Source: Pedobacter helvus | Lineage (GTDB): Bacteria > Bacteroidota > Bacteroidia > Sphingobacteriales > Sphingobacteriaceae | DNA length: 64,000 nucleotides | Reading direction: 5' to 3' | Assembly (NCBI RefSeq): GCF_005925325.1 | Contig: NZ_SRMP01000001.1 | Span: forward strand, 930,001-994,000 | Part shown: in pieces, positions 8,834-17,324 of the stretch | Numbering within the stretch: the first letter of the stretch is position 1 | How the letters are laid out: the number at the start of each line of letters is the position of its first letter | Notes under the pieces: generated by a model | Told to the model about the DNA's origin: nothing | The model's database searches: none | The model's input: the letters and a program-made list of their open reading frames with translations, nothing else | Translations under genes and position numbers: made by a program

Positions 8834-9607
8834 TTAATTGATAGTTAAAATTGCTCTGGTTGCGCCATGAATTACCTTGCTGTTTTTTCCCTGCAACAAA
8901 CAAATAATTTCCCACCCGTTGGCACTGTATGCTTTAGGCAAGGCTACCTTCACTTGCCCCGCTGTTGCATTATTTAATGGAAATACCTGTAAGCTTCTTA
9001 CAATTTGTGCATGACTAAGTGTACGCCCCTCATTTTCTCCGCGTTTGATTTGATGAACTGCGTTTTTCTGTACGACGGCAACCATCAGCTCATCATCATC
9101 TGTTTTACCATTTACTTGATAGTTAAGCAGCGCATGATGGTTTTGTAACTTACCACCAAGTTGCAAGTTAGAGCTAGCTCTGCCACTGAGCCCCGTTACC
9201 AGTGCTAAATTTGTGGCCACCTCATCTGACCCAACAAATTCTGTTTTGCCGTTAACTACTACTTGTGGTGTGTAAACACGAGTCCCCAATTTTGTAGCAT
9301 AGTCGTATTGGCGCTTGCTATAATCGGCATTACTGAAAACATCTCTCCAACCTTGATGATCCCAATAATCGACGTGGTAAGACAGTACATAAACAGGTTG
9401 GTTTCCTGCTTGTCGCTGTACTTTAGCCAACAGCTCATCTGCAGGTGGACAGCTAGAGCAACCCTCTGAGGTAAAGAGTTCTAAAACAACGAAGCCGTCG
9501 CCTTTTACTTTAAGTGACTTGGAAGCCGATGAAATGTTGGCGAGGATAAACGTAAACAGTAACACTACTGTAAGTACGCAAAGCATGGTGAAGTGAATCC
9601 TTTTCAT
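8834..9607 (-). CDS. DUF1223 domain-containing secreted thioredoxin-like protein
   Basis: 257 residues. N-terminal signal peptide or anchor (MLCVLTVVLLFTFILANISSA), then the family hallmark VVLELFTSEGCSSCPPADELL with the CSSC dithiol at about residues 51-54, then YHVDYWDHQGWRDVFS and YTPQVVVNGKTEFVGS. DUF1223 proteins have a thioredoxin-like fold and are often next to DoxX-type membrane proteins, as here; a role in thiol redox or oxidative stress is inference. Nothing unusual in length. Confidence 0.88.
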   Translation of the reverse strand: MKRIHFTMLCVLTVVLLFTFILANISSASKSLKVKGDGFVVLELFTSEGCSSCPPADELLAKVQRQAGNQPVYVLSYHVDYWDHQGWRDVFSNADYSKRQYDYATKLGTRVYTPQVVVNGKTEFVGSDEVATNLALVTGLSGRASSNLQLGGKLQNHHALLNYQVNGKTDDDELMVAVVQKNAVHQIKRGENEGRTLSHAQIVRSLQVFPLNNATAGQVKVALPKAYSANGWEIICLLQGKNSKVIHGATRAILTIN

Positions 9608-9729
9608 AATTTGAATCTTTAATTTGATCCAAACTTAGAAACTAACCTCCCGTAACAACAGCTGATTTAGGTTTAAATGGACAATTTGAACCGCCATTTA
9701 GACATTGCGTCCCTCGAAAATAAATGCGC

Positions 9730-10491
9730 TTATCGGTTTTCCATCCAAGAAAGAAATGCGGCTGATTTTTCCTTATTAATGAGCAACTTTTCTGGTGTAT
9801 CTATCAACAGTTTTACGTACAACTTACGTAAGAAATAATGTTCGATTTCTTTGATAGCACTAAAATTGACCAAATACTGCCTATTAACCCTGAAAAATTG
9901 CTTCTGCGAAACTTGTGCAGCTACCTGCTCTAAAGATTGATTTAGGGAAAACTCCTGTCCATCAAAGCACATGATTGAGGTAGTCTCATTACGGATATAA
10001 AAAAATGCAATCTGCGAAATCTGTACTGTTGTATATTTCTGATGTTTAAATACAAGGAAACTTGTCTTCTCCGCTGGCTTTACCATTTGGCTCAATAGCG
10101 CATCTAGGTTTGGAGTGGCATTTTGCTGAAAGAAATTTTTAAGATCATCTACTTTCCCTAACGCCCTTGCTATGTCTTCTTTTGAAAAGGGCTTCAATAC
10201 GTAATCTACTCCGTTGCTTTTGAAGGCTTCGAGCGAGTATTCGTCAAAAGCTGTACAGAATACCACCGGACAACTGATGGTTACTGATTTAAAGATATCA
10301 AAGCTTAAACCATCGGCCAACTGGATATCCATAAAGATTAAATCTGGCTGGGTTCCGCTAGAAAGTCCCGAAACCGCTTCCTCAATACTCTGATATGGGC
10401 CTGTAATTTTTGCCGAGGGTTTTAATTCCTTTAATATATTTTCAAGTGATTTGGCAGTTCGCAGTTCGTCTTCAATGATGGTGATGTTCAT
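9730..10491 (-). CDS. LytTR-family response regulator
   Basis: 253 residues. N-terminal receiver domain: MNITIIEDELRTAKSL (acidic pocket), phospho-acceptor Asp in PDLIFMDIQLADG at about residue 56, conserved Thr/Lys region (FCTAFDEYSLEAFKSNGVDYVLKPF). C-terminal LytTR DNA-binding domain (FLVFKHQKYTTVQISQIAFFYIRNETTSI ... FFRVNRQYLVNFSAIKEIE). Pairs with the histidine kinase whose last 20 bases overlap its start, implying translational coupling. Targets unknown; neighbouring minus-strand genes are candidates. Confidence 0.94.
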   Translation of the reverse strand: MNITIIEDELRTAKSLENILKELKPSAKITGPYQSIEEAVSGLSSGTQPDLIFMDIQLADGLSFDIFKSVTISCPVVFCTAFDEYSLEAFKSNGVDYVLKPFSKEDIARALGKVDDLKNFFQQNATPNLDALLSQMVKPAEKTSFLVFKHQKYTTVQISQIAFFYIRNETTSIMCFDGQEFSLNQSLEQVAAQVSQKQFFRVNRQYLVNFSAIKEIEHYFLRKLYVKLLIDTPEKLLINKEKSAAFLSWMENR

Positions 10492-11491
10492 AAATTAAGG
10501 GTAGTTTGATTTTAAATATTTGCTGGTCGTTAATGATCTCTACCTCCCTGTCCAACAAATGACTGTATTTGAGCTCAATATTTTTAAGGCCAACGCCTAA
10601 TGAATTCTCCTCGCTATTTTTCAACTGCACCTGATTTTCCACCAGTAATTTATCGCCCTCACTATAAATATTGATACGTAGCGGCCTTTGTAGTGAAACA
10701 ACGTTGTGCTTTAGGCAATTTTCGACCAGCAATTGCAAGGTAAATGGCGGAATAAGCGTGTCCAGCACTTTTTCATCCAACTTACTGGTAAAAATAAATC
10801 CATCTTCAAACCTAGCTTTCTGCAAAAAAAGATAGGCATTTAAGATTTCCATTTCTTCTCTAACATGGATAAGATCGAGCTTGCGGCTCTCTAAAGTATA
10901 ACGGTAAAAATTGGCCAATTTTAAAATAAAATCTACCGACTGCTCATCTCTACTTTCGACCATTGCTTTAAGCGTATTCAAACTATTGAATAGAAAATGT
11001 GGGTTTACTTGTTGTTTGAGCAAATCATATTGTGCACTAAGGTTATCATTGCGGAAGCGCTCCAACTCCATATTTACATGTTGGTTCTCATAGTTTTGCT
11101 GCAAGAGATTAAGGAACATATAAAATACCAAGTTGATCAGGATACCGCGAACCTCAACCATTAACATAGTTGGACCAAAATCGATGTGGGAAAGTATTAA
11201 CTGTTGGATATAAGCAAGGCCCAACATCACTACCAGTCCAAATAGTAGCGATTTTAACAGTTTTTGATAGGATATTTGCTGCCCTCGTGTTTTCTTACTC
11301 TTTTTTGAAAGTACGTAGATATTGAAATACCACATGGTAACCGCAAAAGCGGAGGTGATACCAGCATTTACCGCAGCTTCTAAAAGATTAAATTGATGTG
11401 AAGCCAGTTGAGGCACAGAAGACAATAAACCGATTACGATAGAACTGCTCCAGATGATGGTATTTGAAATCTTATAGTGCGCTTTGTTCAT
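10472..11491 (-). CDS. LytS-type sensor histidine kinase
   Basis: About 339 residues. The N-terminal part has four to five membrane helices (TIIWSSSIVIGLLSSV, AGITSAFAVTMWYF, LLFGLVVMLGLAYIQQLI, GILINLVFYMFLNLL), no extracytoplasmic sensor domain, then the His_kinase (PF06580) motif LLKQQVNPHFLFNSLNTLKAMVE with the phospho-accepting His, and a HATPase end (FTLQLLVENCLKHNV, SLGVGLKNIELKY). The ATG at 11491 follows AGAGAGG by six bases and is preferred to one seven codons earlier. The C-terminus is EHHHH because of the out-of-frame overlap with the response regulator start. Confidence 0.92.
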   Translation of the reverse strand: MNKAHYKISNTIIWSSSIVIGLLSSVPQLASHQFNLLEAAVNAGITSAFAVTMWYFNIYVLSKKSKKTRGQQISYQKLLKSLLFGLVVMLGLAYIQQLILSHIDFGPTMLMVEVRGILINLVFYMFLNLLQQNYENQHVNMELERFRNDNLSAQYDLLKQQVNPHFLFNSLNTLKAMVESRDEQSVDFILKLANFYRYTLESRKLDLIHVREEMEILNAYLFLQKARFEDGFIFTSKLDEKVLDTLIPPFTLQLLVENCLKHNVVSLQRPLRINIYSEGDKLLVENQVQLKNSEENSLGVGLKNIELKYSHLLDREVEIINDQQIFKIKLPLIYEHHHH

Positions 11492-11564
11492 TGATTGCCT
11501 CTCTTTGACCAAATGTATTGATAAAATTGCTAGTCTGCCAATGCAGCCGCTGGTATCTTAAATT

Positions 11565-12008
11565 TTAAGGTTGAACTGCCTTAGGTTGAGTGAGGATAAA
11601 ATTAATCCGCTCTTTAGCGGAAGGGATAGTATTTTTGACATCGAAACTTGGCCCAGTTTTGAATTGATAGCGAAGGTTTAGCTGATGGTTCGTACCAGGC
11701 TGAACACTCATAGTTTCTACCGAATAAATTGCTGAGTTCATGTTAGTACCATACCAACCCGGCATAGGTTTCTGTTTCCAGGTAACCAAAGTATAGTTAG
11801 CTCCTTCTGAATAACGTTTACTTGAAAGTGTTTCATCCTTACCATACAGCAAAGAAATAGTTCCGTTGCGGCTGTTGATACTCGAACTGATCATCTGCTG
11901 ATTTTTCGCATCGTATAAATATTCGGGCGCCATTAAGGGAGCCTTATCCGTTTGGCAAGATCCCAACAGTGAAGCAAGGCAGATGAGGTAAAGTGTATAT
12001 TTTAACAT
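11565..12008 (-). CDS. Hypothetical lipoprotein next to the P460 cytochrome
   Basis: 147 residues from the ATG at 12008: MLKYTLYLICLASLLGSCQ is a type II signal sequence with lipobox LGSC. The rest is a beta-rich domain with no family I recognise (YTLVTWKQKPMPGWYGTNMNSAIYSVETMSVQPGTNHQLNLRYQF). It starts seven bases after the stop of the heme-binding/P460 gene, so they form one transcript and the lipoprotein may assist it. An upstream in-frame extension exists but would overlap that gene and lacks protein character. Confidence 0.65.
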   Translation of the reverse strand: MLKYTLYLICLASLLGSCQTDKAPLMAPEYLYDAKNQQMISSSINSRNGTISLLYGKDETLSSKRYSEGANYTLVTWKQKPMPGWYGTNMNSAIYSVETMSVQPGTNHQLNLRYQFKTGPSFDVKNTIPSAKERINFILTQPKAVQP

Positions 12009-12015
12009 GACTTTG

Positions 12016-12963
12016 CTATTTGATGGGCTTTGTTGGAATATTAAATACAAAATCATTTTGTGGAACCAATAAGCGATGACAATTGATACAGTTTTTTTCG
12101 AAAGCTGCCGTCTTACCATAAGGCTTAAGTTCTAACCCGTCGAAACGGGCAAATCCCCACCCTTCGGTTGAGCTGTATTTTTTGCTGTCTTTGATCATCA
12201 ACTGTACATTTTGGAAATTGCCAGGAAAAGTGTTGCCTTCTTTATCCACACGTTGTTTTCCCCAAACCAATTTGGCCATCATGGCACCATCGGGGAAGGG
12301 GAGTTTTTTCTCTTTAATCGCTTTGATCATGATATCATTTCCGTAAACTACCCGCATACTCCCACCATCGTATTTATCTGTAACACTAATTACTTTCCAG
12401 TTTTTATAAGCTGGCGTGTATGAAATTCCGTTCAAAGCGATTGGATGGTTTGTTGTAACTTGAACTGGCTGGATAACTGAGCGTTTAATTTTTGCGGTAT
12501 CAATTTTATGCCTTCCAGAAAGCGTGTTTACATAACGCTTTAACGTAATTAATTCGGCTTTACTTACTTTACGATCAGGATGTAACCATGTGTAGCGTTC
12601 TAATGGCATCTTTTCTTGTTCAATGGCATTCACCATTTCCCATAACAACACTTCCTGTACCGCAGGCGGATTGCTATCCCACTCAGAAAAGTTGAACCTT
12701 GAGCGGCCTACCTCAACATCATGGGCAACCAAATATGAAGCAGGAACAATCTTATCGAACCATTCAAATTGAGATTGATTAGAGTGGCAATCGTAACAAG
12801 ACCGTTCAAGTATTTGTTTAATTTCCTCAGGCACTTGTATTTCGGCAGTAACAACCGGATTTTTAAAGCTGCTGGCACTGAGTTGAAGCAATGCAAATGC
12901 AACGATGATAATTGCAGGAAGAACAAATATCCTTCTGTAAAAAAATGAACTAACGTTTTTCAT
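12016..12963 (-). CDS. Heme-binding domain plus cytochrome P460 domain protein
   Basis: 315 residues. Signal/anchor at the N-terminus (RIFVLPAIIIVAFALLQLSA), a haem-binding domain (PF14376-like) with a CxxCH heme site in ILERSCYDCHSNQ and the family features WDSNPPAVQEVLLWEMVNAIEQEKMP, then a P460-type domain (YKNWKVISVTDKYDGGSMRVVYGNDI) ending in a second CxxCH (FEKNCINCHRLL). Likely a periplasmic diheme redox protein. The start overlaps the HxlR stop as TAATG, which is odd: a regulator and a cytochrome translated in tandem. Confidence 0.85.
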   Translation of the reverse strand: MKNVSSFFYRRIFVLPAIIIVAFALLQLSASSFKNPVVTAEIQVPEEIKQILERSCYDCHSNQSQFEWFDKIVPASYLVAHDVEVGRSRFNFSEWDSNPPAVQEVLLWEMVNAIEQEKMPLERYTWLHPDRKVSKAELITLKRYVNTLSGRHKIDTAKIKRSVIQPVQVTTNHPIALNGISYTPAYKNWKVISVTDKYDGGSMRVVYGNDIMIKAIKEKKLPFPDGAMMAKLVWGKQRVDKEGNTFPGNFQNVQLMIKDSKKYSSTEGWGFARFDGLELKPYGKTAAFEKNCINCHRLLVPQNDFVFNIPTKPIK

Positions 12964-13337
12964 TAGGCTTGTTTTATCTTTTCCCGATGTTGCTTGCCCC
13001 AGCGGATCATCTCTAAGATGATACCGCCAAAAGACATGCAATAATCGGTTTCGGTGTATTCTACCAACACGGTTTCGGTTTGTGTAACGGTTCTTTTGAT
13101 CAGCTGGTTGGCTTCCATGTCCTTTAATTCTCTGGATAACATTCTGGTGGTAATACCAGGAATACTTCTTTGAATTTCCCGAAAGCGTCTGTTTCCGTTA
13201 CAGATCGAATTGATAATCAGCAGCCGCCATTTTCCTCCAATTACATAAATGGTATCTTGAAGTGCTTGTACTTCCTCTTTCTGATTTCTTGGATCTGATA
13301 AAATTTCACCAGCTTTCTTAATTTGCTCTTCATTCAT
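12963..13337 (-). CDS. HxlR family winged-helix transcriptional regulator
   Basis: 124 residues with the family signature: LQDTIYVIGGKWRLLIINSICNGNRRFREIQRSIPGITTRMLSRELKDMEANQLIKRTV, then the wing and YCMSFGGIILEMIRWGKQHREK. HxlR/YodB-type regulators often sense electrophiles or quinones through a Cys; here the only Cys residues are in ICNG and YCMS. It sits 35 bases after the SDR gene on the same strand and likely controls the SDR/OsmC genes or itself. Confidence 0.9.
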   Translation of the reverse strand: MNEEQIKKAGEILSDPRNQKEEVQALQDTIYVIGGKWRLLIINSICNGNRRFREIQRSIPGITTRMLSRELKDMEANQLIKRTVTQTETVLVEYTETDYCMSFGGIILEMIRWGKQHREKIKQA

Positions 13338-13372
13338 TTATATTCATTTAAGGTGTTGAGACGAATTAACTG

Positions 13373-14113
13373 CTACAAACTCATACCACCATCCATTACA
13401 ATTTCGGCGCCTGTAATGAAGCTGGCATTATCTCCCGAAAAATACGTTACCATTTTGGCTACATCATCTGCATGACCAATTTTACGTAGCGGAATGCGTT
13501 CAATCATCCAGTCGTCTAAACCTTTACGACTAGCTTCATCCAACCCTAATTTATTTAAAATTTCGGTTTGTGTAGGCCCTGGACTAACGGCATTTACACG
13601 AATTTTGCGGGGGGCCAATTCTAAAGCAGCAATCTTCATAATTGAATTTAATGCAGCCTTACTGGCACTGTAAATAGATGAATTAACACCATTCATGCTG
13701 GCCACGTTTGAAGATAGAAAAACTACCGATGCCCCATCATTTAAAACGGGGATAAAGCGGCTCAAAGTAAAATAAGCGCCTTTAAAATTCACATCCATCA
13801 CATAATCAAAATCCTGCTCGGTTGCGCCTTCAATAGCTGCACCACCCAAAACCCCAGCATTAATGAACAAGATGTCAACTTTTCCAAATGTATTGTTCAC
13901 CTGCTCAGCAAGTTGCTCAACGTCTTTCACATTACCCTGATCGCTTACAAAACCAGTTACACCAAGTGTTGCAGTAGCATTCTCCAAAGCTTCTTTTCGT
14001 CTACCCGTGATGATCACAGTGGCACCTTGTTGTTTTAATTCTTTTGCAGCTGCATATCCTATACCGCTGTTTCCGCCTGTAACCAGGGCTATTTTTCCTT
14101 TTAATGTTTCCAT
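13373..14113 (-). CDS. SDR family oxidoreductase
   Basis: 246 residues, classical short-chain dehydrogenase/reductase. Cofactor motif TGGNSGIGYAAAKEL (TGxxxGxG), NAG in FINAGVLGG, catalytic Ser in FLSSNVASMNG and YSASK (YxxxK), and the C-terminal SPGPTQTEIL and FITGAEIVMDGGMSL. The Arg in ITGRRKEAL after beta-2 suggests NADP(H). Substrate unknown. Together with an HxlR regulator this resembles common electrophile- or quinone-response modules. Confidence 0.9.
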   Translation of the reverse strand: METLKGKIALVTGGNSGIGYAAAKELKQQGATVIITGRRKEALENATATLGVTGFVSDQGNVKDVEQLAEQVNNTFGKVDILFINAGVLGGAAIEGATEQDFDYVMDVNFKGAYFTLSRFIPVLNDGASVVFLSSNVASMNGVNSSIYSASKAALNSIMKIAALELAPRKIRVNAVSPGPTQTEILNKLGLDEASRKGLDDWMIERIPLRKIGHADDVAKMVTYFSGDNASFITGAEIVMDGGMSL

Positions 14114-14196
14114 TGCTCTTTTAAATTATTTCGACAAAGGTAAATCGGTACCTGTATCATTTTGTTACCAGTATCATTGATGATACCAGTGTTTTG

Positions 14197-14649
14197 TTAG
14201 ATACTTACCGAAATCTGAACATTGATATTATTTCTGCTCGCCTTAGAATATGGACAGGTTTGATGAGCTGCTTCCACTATATTTTTGGCTTCATCAGCAG
14301 TTAATCCTGGCAGGTTTACCTGCAGCCTAGCTTGCAGGGCAAATCCCTCTTCACCGGTTCCTAAGTCTACTTCGGCATCTACCGATGTTGCTTCTGGAAG
14401 TTTAATTTTGGCGATTGAAGCATTATGTTGCATGGCGCCAATAAAGCAGGCAGACCAGCCCGCAGCAAATAGTTGTTCGGGATTGGTACCTCTACCGGTA
14501 CTACCTGGGCTAGATAGACTGATAGCTAAACGGCCATCTTCACTTTTAGCTGCGCCTTCACGACCTCCGGTAATGTGAACTTTACCTGTATATAAAACTT
14601 TAGTAATTAACGATCCGCCTGTTGCGGTAAAAACGACTTGATTTTCCAT
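14197..14649 (-). CDS. OsmC/Ohr family peroxiredoxin
   Basis: 150 residues with both redox cysteines of organic hydroperoxide resistance proteins: the first in EQLFAAGWSACFIGAMQ and the second in AAHQTCPYSKASRNN. Reduces organic hydroperoxides in the cytosol. Family knowledge: Ohr genes are usually controlled by OhrR (MarR); none is visible here, though an HxlR and an AraC regulator are close by. Follows the alpha/beta hydrolase gene by 36 bases on the same strand. Confidence 0.92.
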   Translation of the reverse strand: MENQVVFTATGGSLITKVLYTGKVHITGGREGAAKSEDGRLAISLSSPGSTGRGTNPEQLFAAGWSACFIGAMQHNASIAKIKLPEATSVDAEVDLGTGEEGFALQARLQVNLPGLTADEAKNIVEAAHQTCPYSKASRNNINVQISVSI

Positions 14650-14685
14650 GTTATTAGTATTTATAAGTGATTATTTATTATTGAA

Positions 14686-15729
14686 TTAACGAAGCCAAGA
14701 AGCCAGTTCGAGGATCGCATTTGCAAAAGCTTGCGGTGCTTCTTGCGGCAGATTATGACCTATGCCACCATTGATGGTATGATGTGCGTATTTTCCTTTA
14801 AAGCGACTGGCATAATTAGCTGAATCTGGATGTGGTGCGCCATTAGCATCTCCCTCTAATGTAATAGTTGGAACAGTAATAGGTGGCGCAGTGGCAAGTT
14901 TGGCCTCCAAGGCATCATACTTTGCTTCCCCTTTGCTAATGCCCAATCTCCAGCGATAATTATCAATCACAATTTTTACATGATCGGGATTATTGAAAGA
15001 TGTAGCAGAACGTTGGTAAGTCTCCTCGCTAAATTTCCAAGTTGGTGAAGCTGTTTGCCAAATCAGTTTATTAAATTCAACCGTATTAGCCTGATAGCCC
15101 GCCAAGCCTCTTTCCGTTGCAAAATAGTACTGATACCACCAGGAAAGTTCGGCTTTTGGTTGAAGCGGAGCTTTGTTGCCAGCCTGGCTACCAATCAAAT
15201 ATCCACTAACCGACACTAAACCTTTAACTCTTTCGGGCCATAGCGCCGCCATGATATCGGCAGTACGTGCGCCCCAATCGAAACCACCTACAATGGCATT
15301 TTTGATATTTAGCGCATCTAAAAAAGCAATCATATCTACAGCAAGAGCAGATTGTTGACCATTGCGTACCGTTTGATCGGAAAGAAAACGGGTAGTACCA
15401 TAACCACGCAAGTAAGGAATTAACACTCGATAGCCTTTTGCCGCTAAAATTTCAGCAACTTCTTTATAACTAAAAATATCGTAAGGCCACCCGTGAATAA
15501 GCAACACAGGTTCTCCTGTTGTTGGCCCAGCCTCTACATAACCTACATCAAGTACGCCCGCTTTAACTTGTTTAATATGATCAAAAGGATCTTTAATTGG
15601 TGTGACCGAACTTACTTGATTGAAGGCTTTGGCATGCGCTGTAATGGGCAAGTTTAAGCCTAATTGAAGTATACCGAGAATAATCGCTAGGTTAAATAGT
15701 CTTTGTTTAAGAAAAGATTGAGTTTTCAT
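14686..15729 (-). CDS. Secreted alpha/beta hydrolase (epoxide hydrolase-like)
   Basis: 347 residues with an N-terminal signal (FNLAIILGILQLGLNLPITAHA). Alpha/beta hydrolase core: oxyanion motif LLIHGWPYD (HGxP), nucleophile in VGGFDWGARTADIMAAL, where GFDWGA replaces the usual G-x-S-x-G and gives an Asp nucleophile as in epoxide hydrolases and haloalkane dehalogenases, and the late His in INGGIGHNLPQEAP. Probably periplasmic. First gene of a run hydrolase, ohr, SDR, HxlR; its upstream region carries 21-bp direct repeats (15803-15844) matching those in front of the divergent SDR gene. Confidence 0.88.
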   Translation of the reverse strand: MKTQSFLKQRLFNLAIILGILQLGLNLPITAHAKAFNQVSSVTPIKDPFDHIKQVKAGVLDVGYVEAGPTTGEPVLLIHGWPYDIFSYKEVAEILAAKGYRVLIPYLRGYGTTRFLSDQTVRNGQQSALAVDMIAFLDALNIKNAIVGGFDWGARTADIMAALWPERVKGLVSVSGYLIGSQAGNKAPLQPKAELSWWYQYYFATERGLAGYQANTVEFNKLIWQTASPTWKFSEETYQRSATSFNNPDHVKIVIDNYRWRLGISKGEAKYDALEAKLATAPPITVPTITLEGDANGAPHPDSANYASRFKGKYAHHTINGGIGHNLPQEAPQAFANAILELASWLR

Positions 15730-15802
15730 CGTGTTTTATTTTTTGTTGATTGATAAGTCAAAACTAGTGTCGTTTTGTCTGTTCTTAAACCATCATTTGG
15801 TT

Positions 15803-15844
15803 GAAGTAGACAAGCTGAGGCTTCAGTTAGACAATAGCAGGGCT
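15803..15844 (+). promoter_or_regulatory. Predicted AraC-type operator, pair 1 (hydrolase side)
   Basis: Two tandem 21-bp units sharing AGTTAGACAA-like cores (GTAGACAAGCTGAGGCTT from 15806, GTTAGACAATAGCAGGGCT from 15826); the AGACAA cores begin at 15808 and 15829. A 21-bp step puts both half-sites on one DNA face, the spacing typical of AraC-family sites. It lies 74-115 bases before the hydrolase start. Confidence 0.6.
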
Positions 15845-16094
15845 GAATGCTATTCTGCTTCTTCTTTAAATGGTGAGTTTTTCTTTTTGAGTTGAGAGAT
15901 AAACATTCCACAGTTTTGTGGCTCTCGCTCAAACTTGGCTGTAGCGATACTCCAAAATGATACAAGTGCAACCAGACCTGTGAAGATTTTTTTCCTGATA
16001 TTGATGTGCTTAGCTTCCATAATTACTAACCTTCTTTTTGTATTTGATGGATAAAATTAGAAAGCAAGGAATAGGAAATTAGTCCAAAAATGCT

Positions 16095-16136
16095 GAGTTA
16101 GACAAATGAAACCCTGAGTTAGACAAACTGATGCTT
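16095..16136 (+). promoter_or_regulatory. Predicted AraC-type operator, pair 2 (SDR side)
   Basis: Two tandem 21-bp units, GAGTTAGACAAATGAAACCC from 16095 and GAGTTAGACAAACTGATGCT from 16116; the first ten bases are identical and the AGACAA cores are exactly 21 bp apart, as in pair 1, and in the same orientation. It lies 170-210 bases before the SDR start that leads the SDR-araC unit. Confidence 0.6.
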
Positions 16137-16303
16137 GACTAGAAATTATAATATATTGCTTAGGTTTAACCTGAGGGTTGCAGATTAGAGATAGCGCAAA
16201 AAATCCGACGTTTAAACAAAGTAAATTAAGACGTTTGAACAAACTAGACGACCCAGCAGCAAACTAACTTTGTTCCATCAAATCACTAATAAAATTGATA
16301 AAA

Positions 16304-17299
16304 ATGGAACAACACAATCATTATGGCGCACTACAGAAACCTATAGGTTCTGGATTTAACGCCAGTTCTACTAGTAGCGAAGTCATTAAAGGCATTGACC
16401 TTCGCGGCAAAACGGCAATTATTACCGGAGGCCATACGGGTATCGGCTTGGAAACTACCAGAACACTTGCCGAGGCAGGTGCTAATGTTATTGTAGCTGC
16501 AAGGGATATCAAAAAAGCGAAAAATAACCTAGCGGGAATAGCTAATGTAGAAATAGCAGCTTTAGATTTAATGGATTCCGCACAAATAGATCGATTTGCA
16601 AAGGCATTCCTGGCATCAAACCGACCACTACACTTATTGATCAACAATGCAGGGATCATGTGGGTGCCCCTGCGCAGGGATCATCGTGGCTTCGAGTCGC
16701 AGCTTGCAACTAATTATCTGGCTATGTTTCAACTTACAGCGGGTTTGTGGCCTGCATTAAAACAGGCAAATGGCGCAAGGGTGGTGAATGTGTCTTCTGG
16801 CGGGCATCAGTTCTCAGATTTCAATTTCGAAGATCCGAACTTCCTATATAGACCCTACGAGACTTTGCTAGGTTATGGCCAGTCGAAAACTGCAGTTAAC
16901 CTTTTCTCCTTAGCACTCGACAAACGTGCCAAGGCTCACCAAGTACGTAGTTATGCCTTATGTCCGGGCGCAGTGGGCGGCACAGAATTGGCTAGGGAAG
17001 CACCGGTAGATCTGTTTGAGCAGCTAGGCTATACTGATGCAAAGGGAAATATTCTCCCCGAAGTAGCAGCTTCACTAAAAACAATTGCACAGGGGGCCGC
17101 TACCACAGTTTGGTGCGCTACAAGTGCAGCTCTAAATGACTTGGGCGGTATCTATTGCGAGAATGTAGAAGTGGCAAATTTAAACGCTGATATGGCCGTT
17201 ATTGGGGGTATTAAGCCTTATTCACTTGACCCTGAACATGCCGATCAATTATGGCAGCTAAGCGAAGAAATGACTGGAACTAGGTTTAATGTTATTTGA
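16304..17299 (+). CDS. SDR family oxidoreductase (WWOX/retinol dehydrogenase-like)
   Basis: 331 residues, long-type short-chain dehydrogenase. Motifs: IITGGHTGIGLETTRTLAEAGANVIVAARD (TGxxxGIG and an Arg for NADPH), LLINNAGIM, VNVSSGGHQFSDF and YGQSKTA (YxxxK). The ATG at 16304 is chosen over a TTG three codons earlier. The downstream araC gene starts 25 bases after its stop, so both are one unit. The substrate is unknown; related proteins act on aldehydes and ketones of lipids or xenobiotics. Confidence 0.9.
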   Translation: MEQHNHYGALQKPIGSGFNASSTSSEVIKGIDLRGKTAIITGGHTGIGLETTRTLAEAGANVIVAARDIKKAKNNLAGIANVEIAALDLMDSAQIDRFAKAFLASNRPLHLLINNAGIMWVPLRRDHRGFESQLATNYLAMFQLTAGLWPALKQANGARVVNVSSGGHQFSDFNFEDPNFLYRPYETLLGYGQSKTAVNLFSLALDKRAKAHQVRSYALCPGAVGGTELAREAPVDLFEQLGYTDAKGNILPEVAASLKTIAQGAATTVWCATSAALNDLGGIYCENVEVANLNADMAVIGGIKPYSLDPEHADQLWQLSEEMTGTRFNVI

Positions 17300-17324
17300 G
17301 TTTTGTAAATTAGAGGGTATTCGA

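Larger units (their letters stand above)
15730..16303. other. Divergent control region between hydrolase and SDR/AraC genes
   Basis: 574 bases without a credible gene. It holds two pairs of 21-bp direct repeats (see the two operator entries) and a further 23-bp-spaced pair of GACGTTTRAACAAA (starting at 16207 and 16230) close to the plus-strand SDR start. Two short open frames here (about 80 and 60 codons, minus strand) run across the repeats and look non-coding. Confidence 0.6.

Noticed and set aside
15726..15971. Open frame of 81 codons, minus strand, before the alpha/beta hydrolase
   Set aside because: It runs across the 21-bp operator repeats, shows no signal or domain, and its composition is unlike the coding genes.
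16057..16242. Open frame of 61 codons, minus strand, with two LTQ-F-I-LTQ-like repeats
   Set aside because: The repeats are the translation of the operator direct repeats; no sign of a gene.
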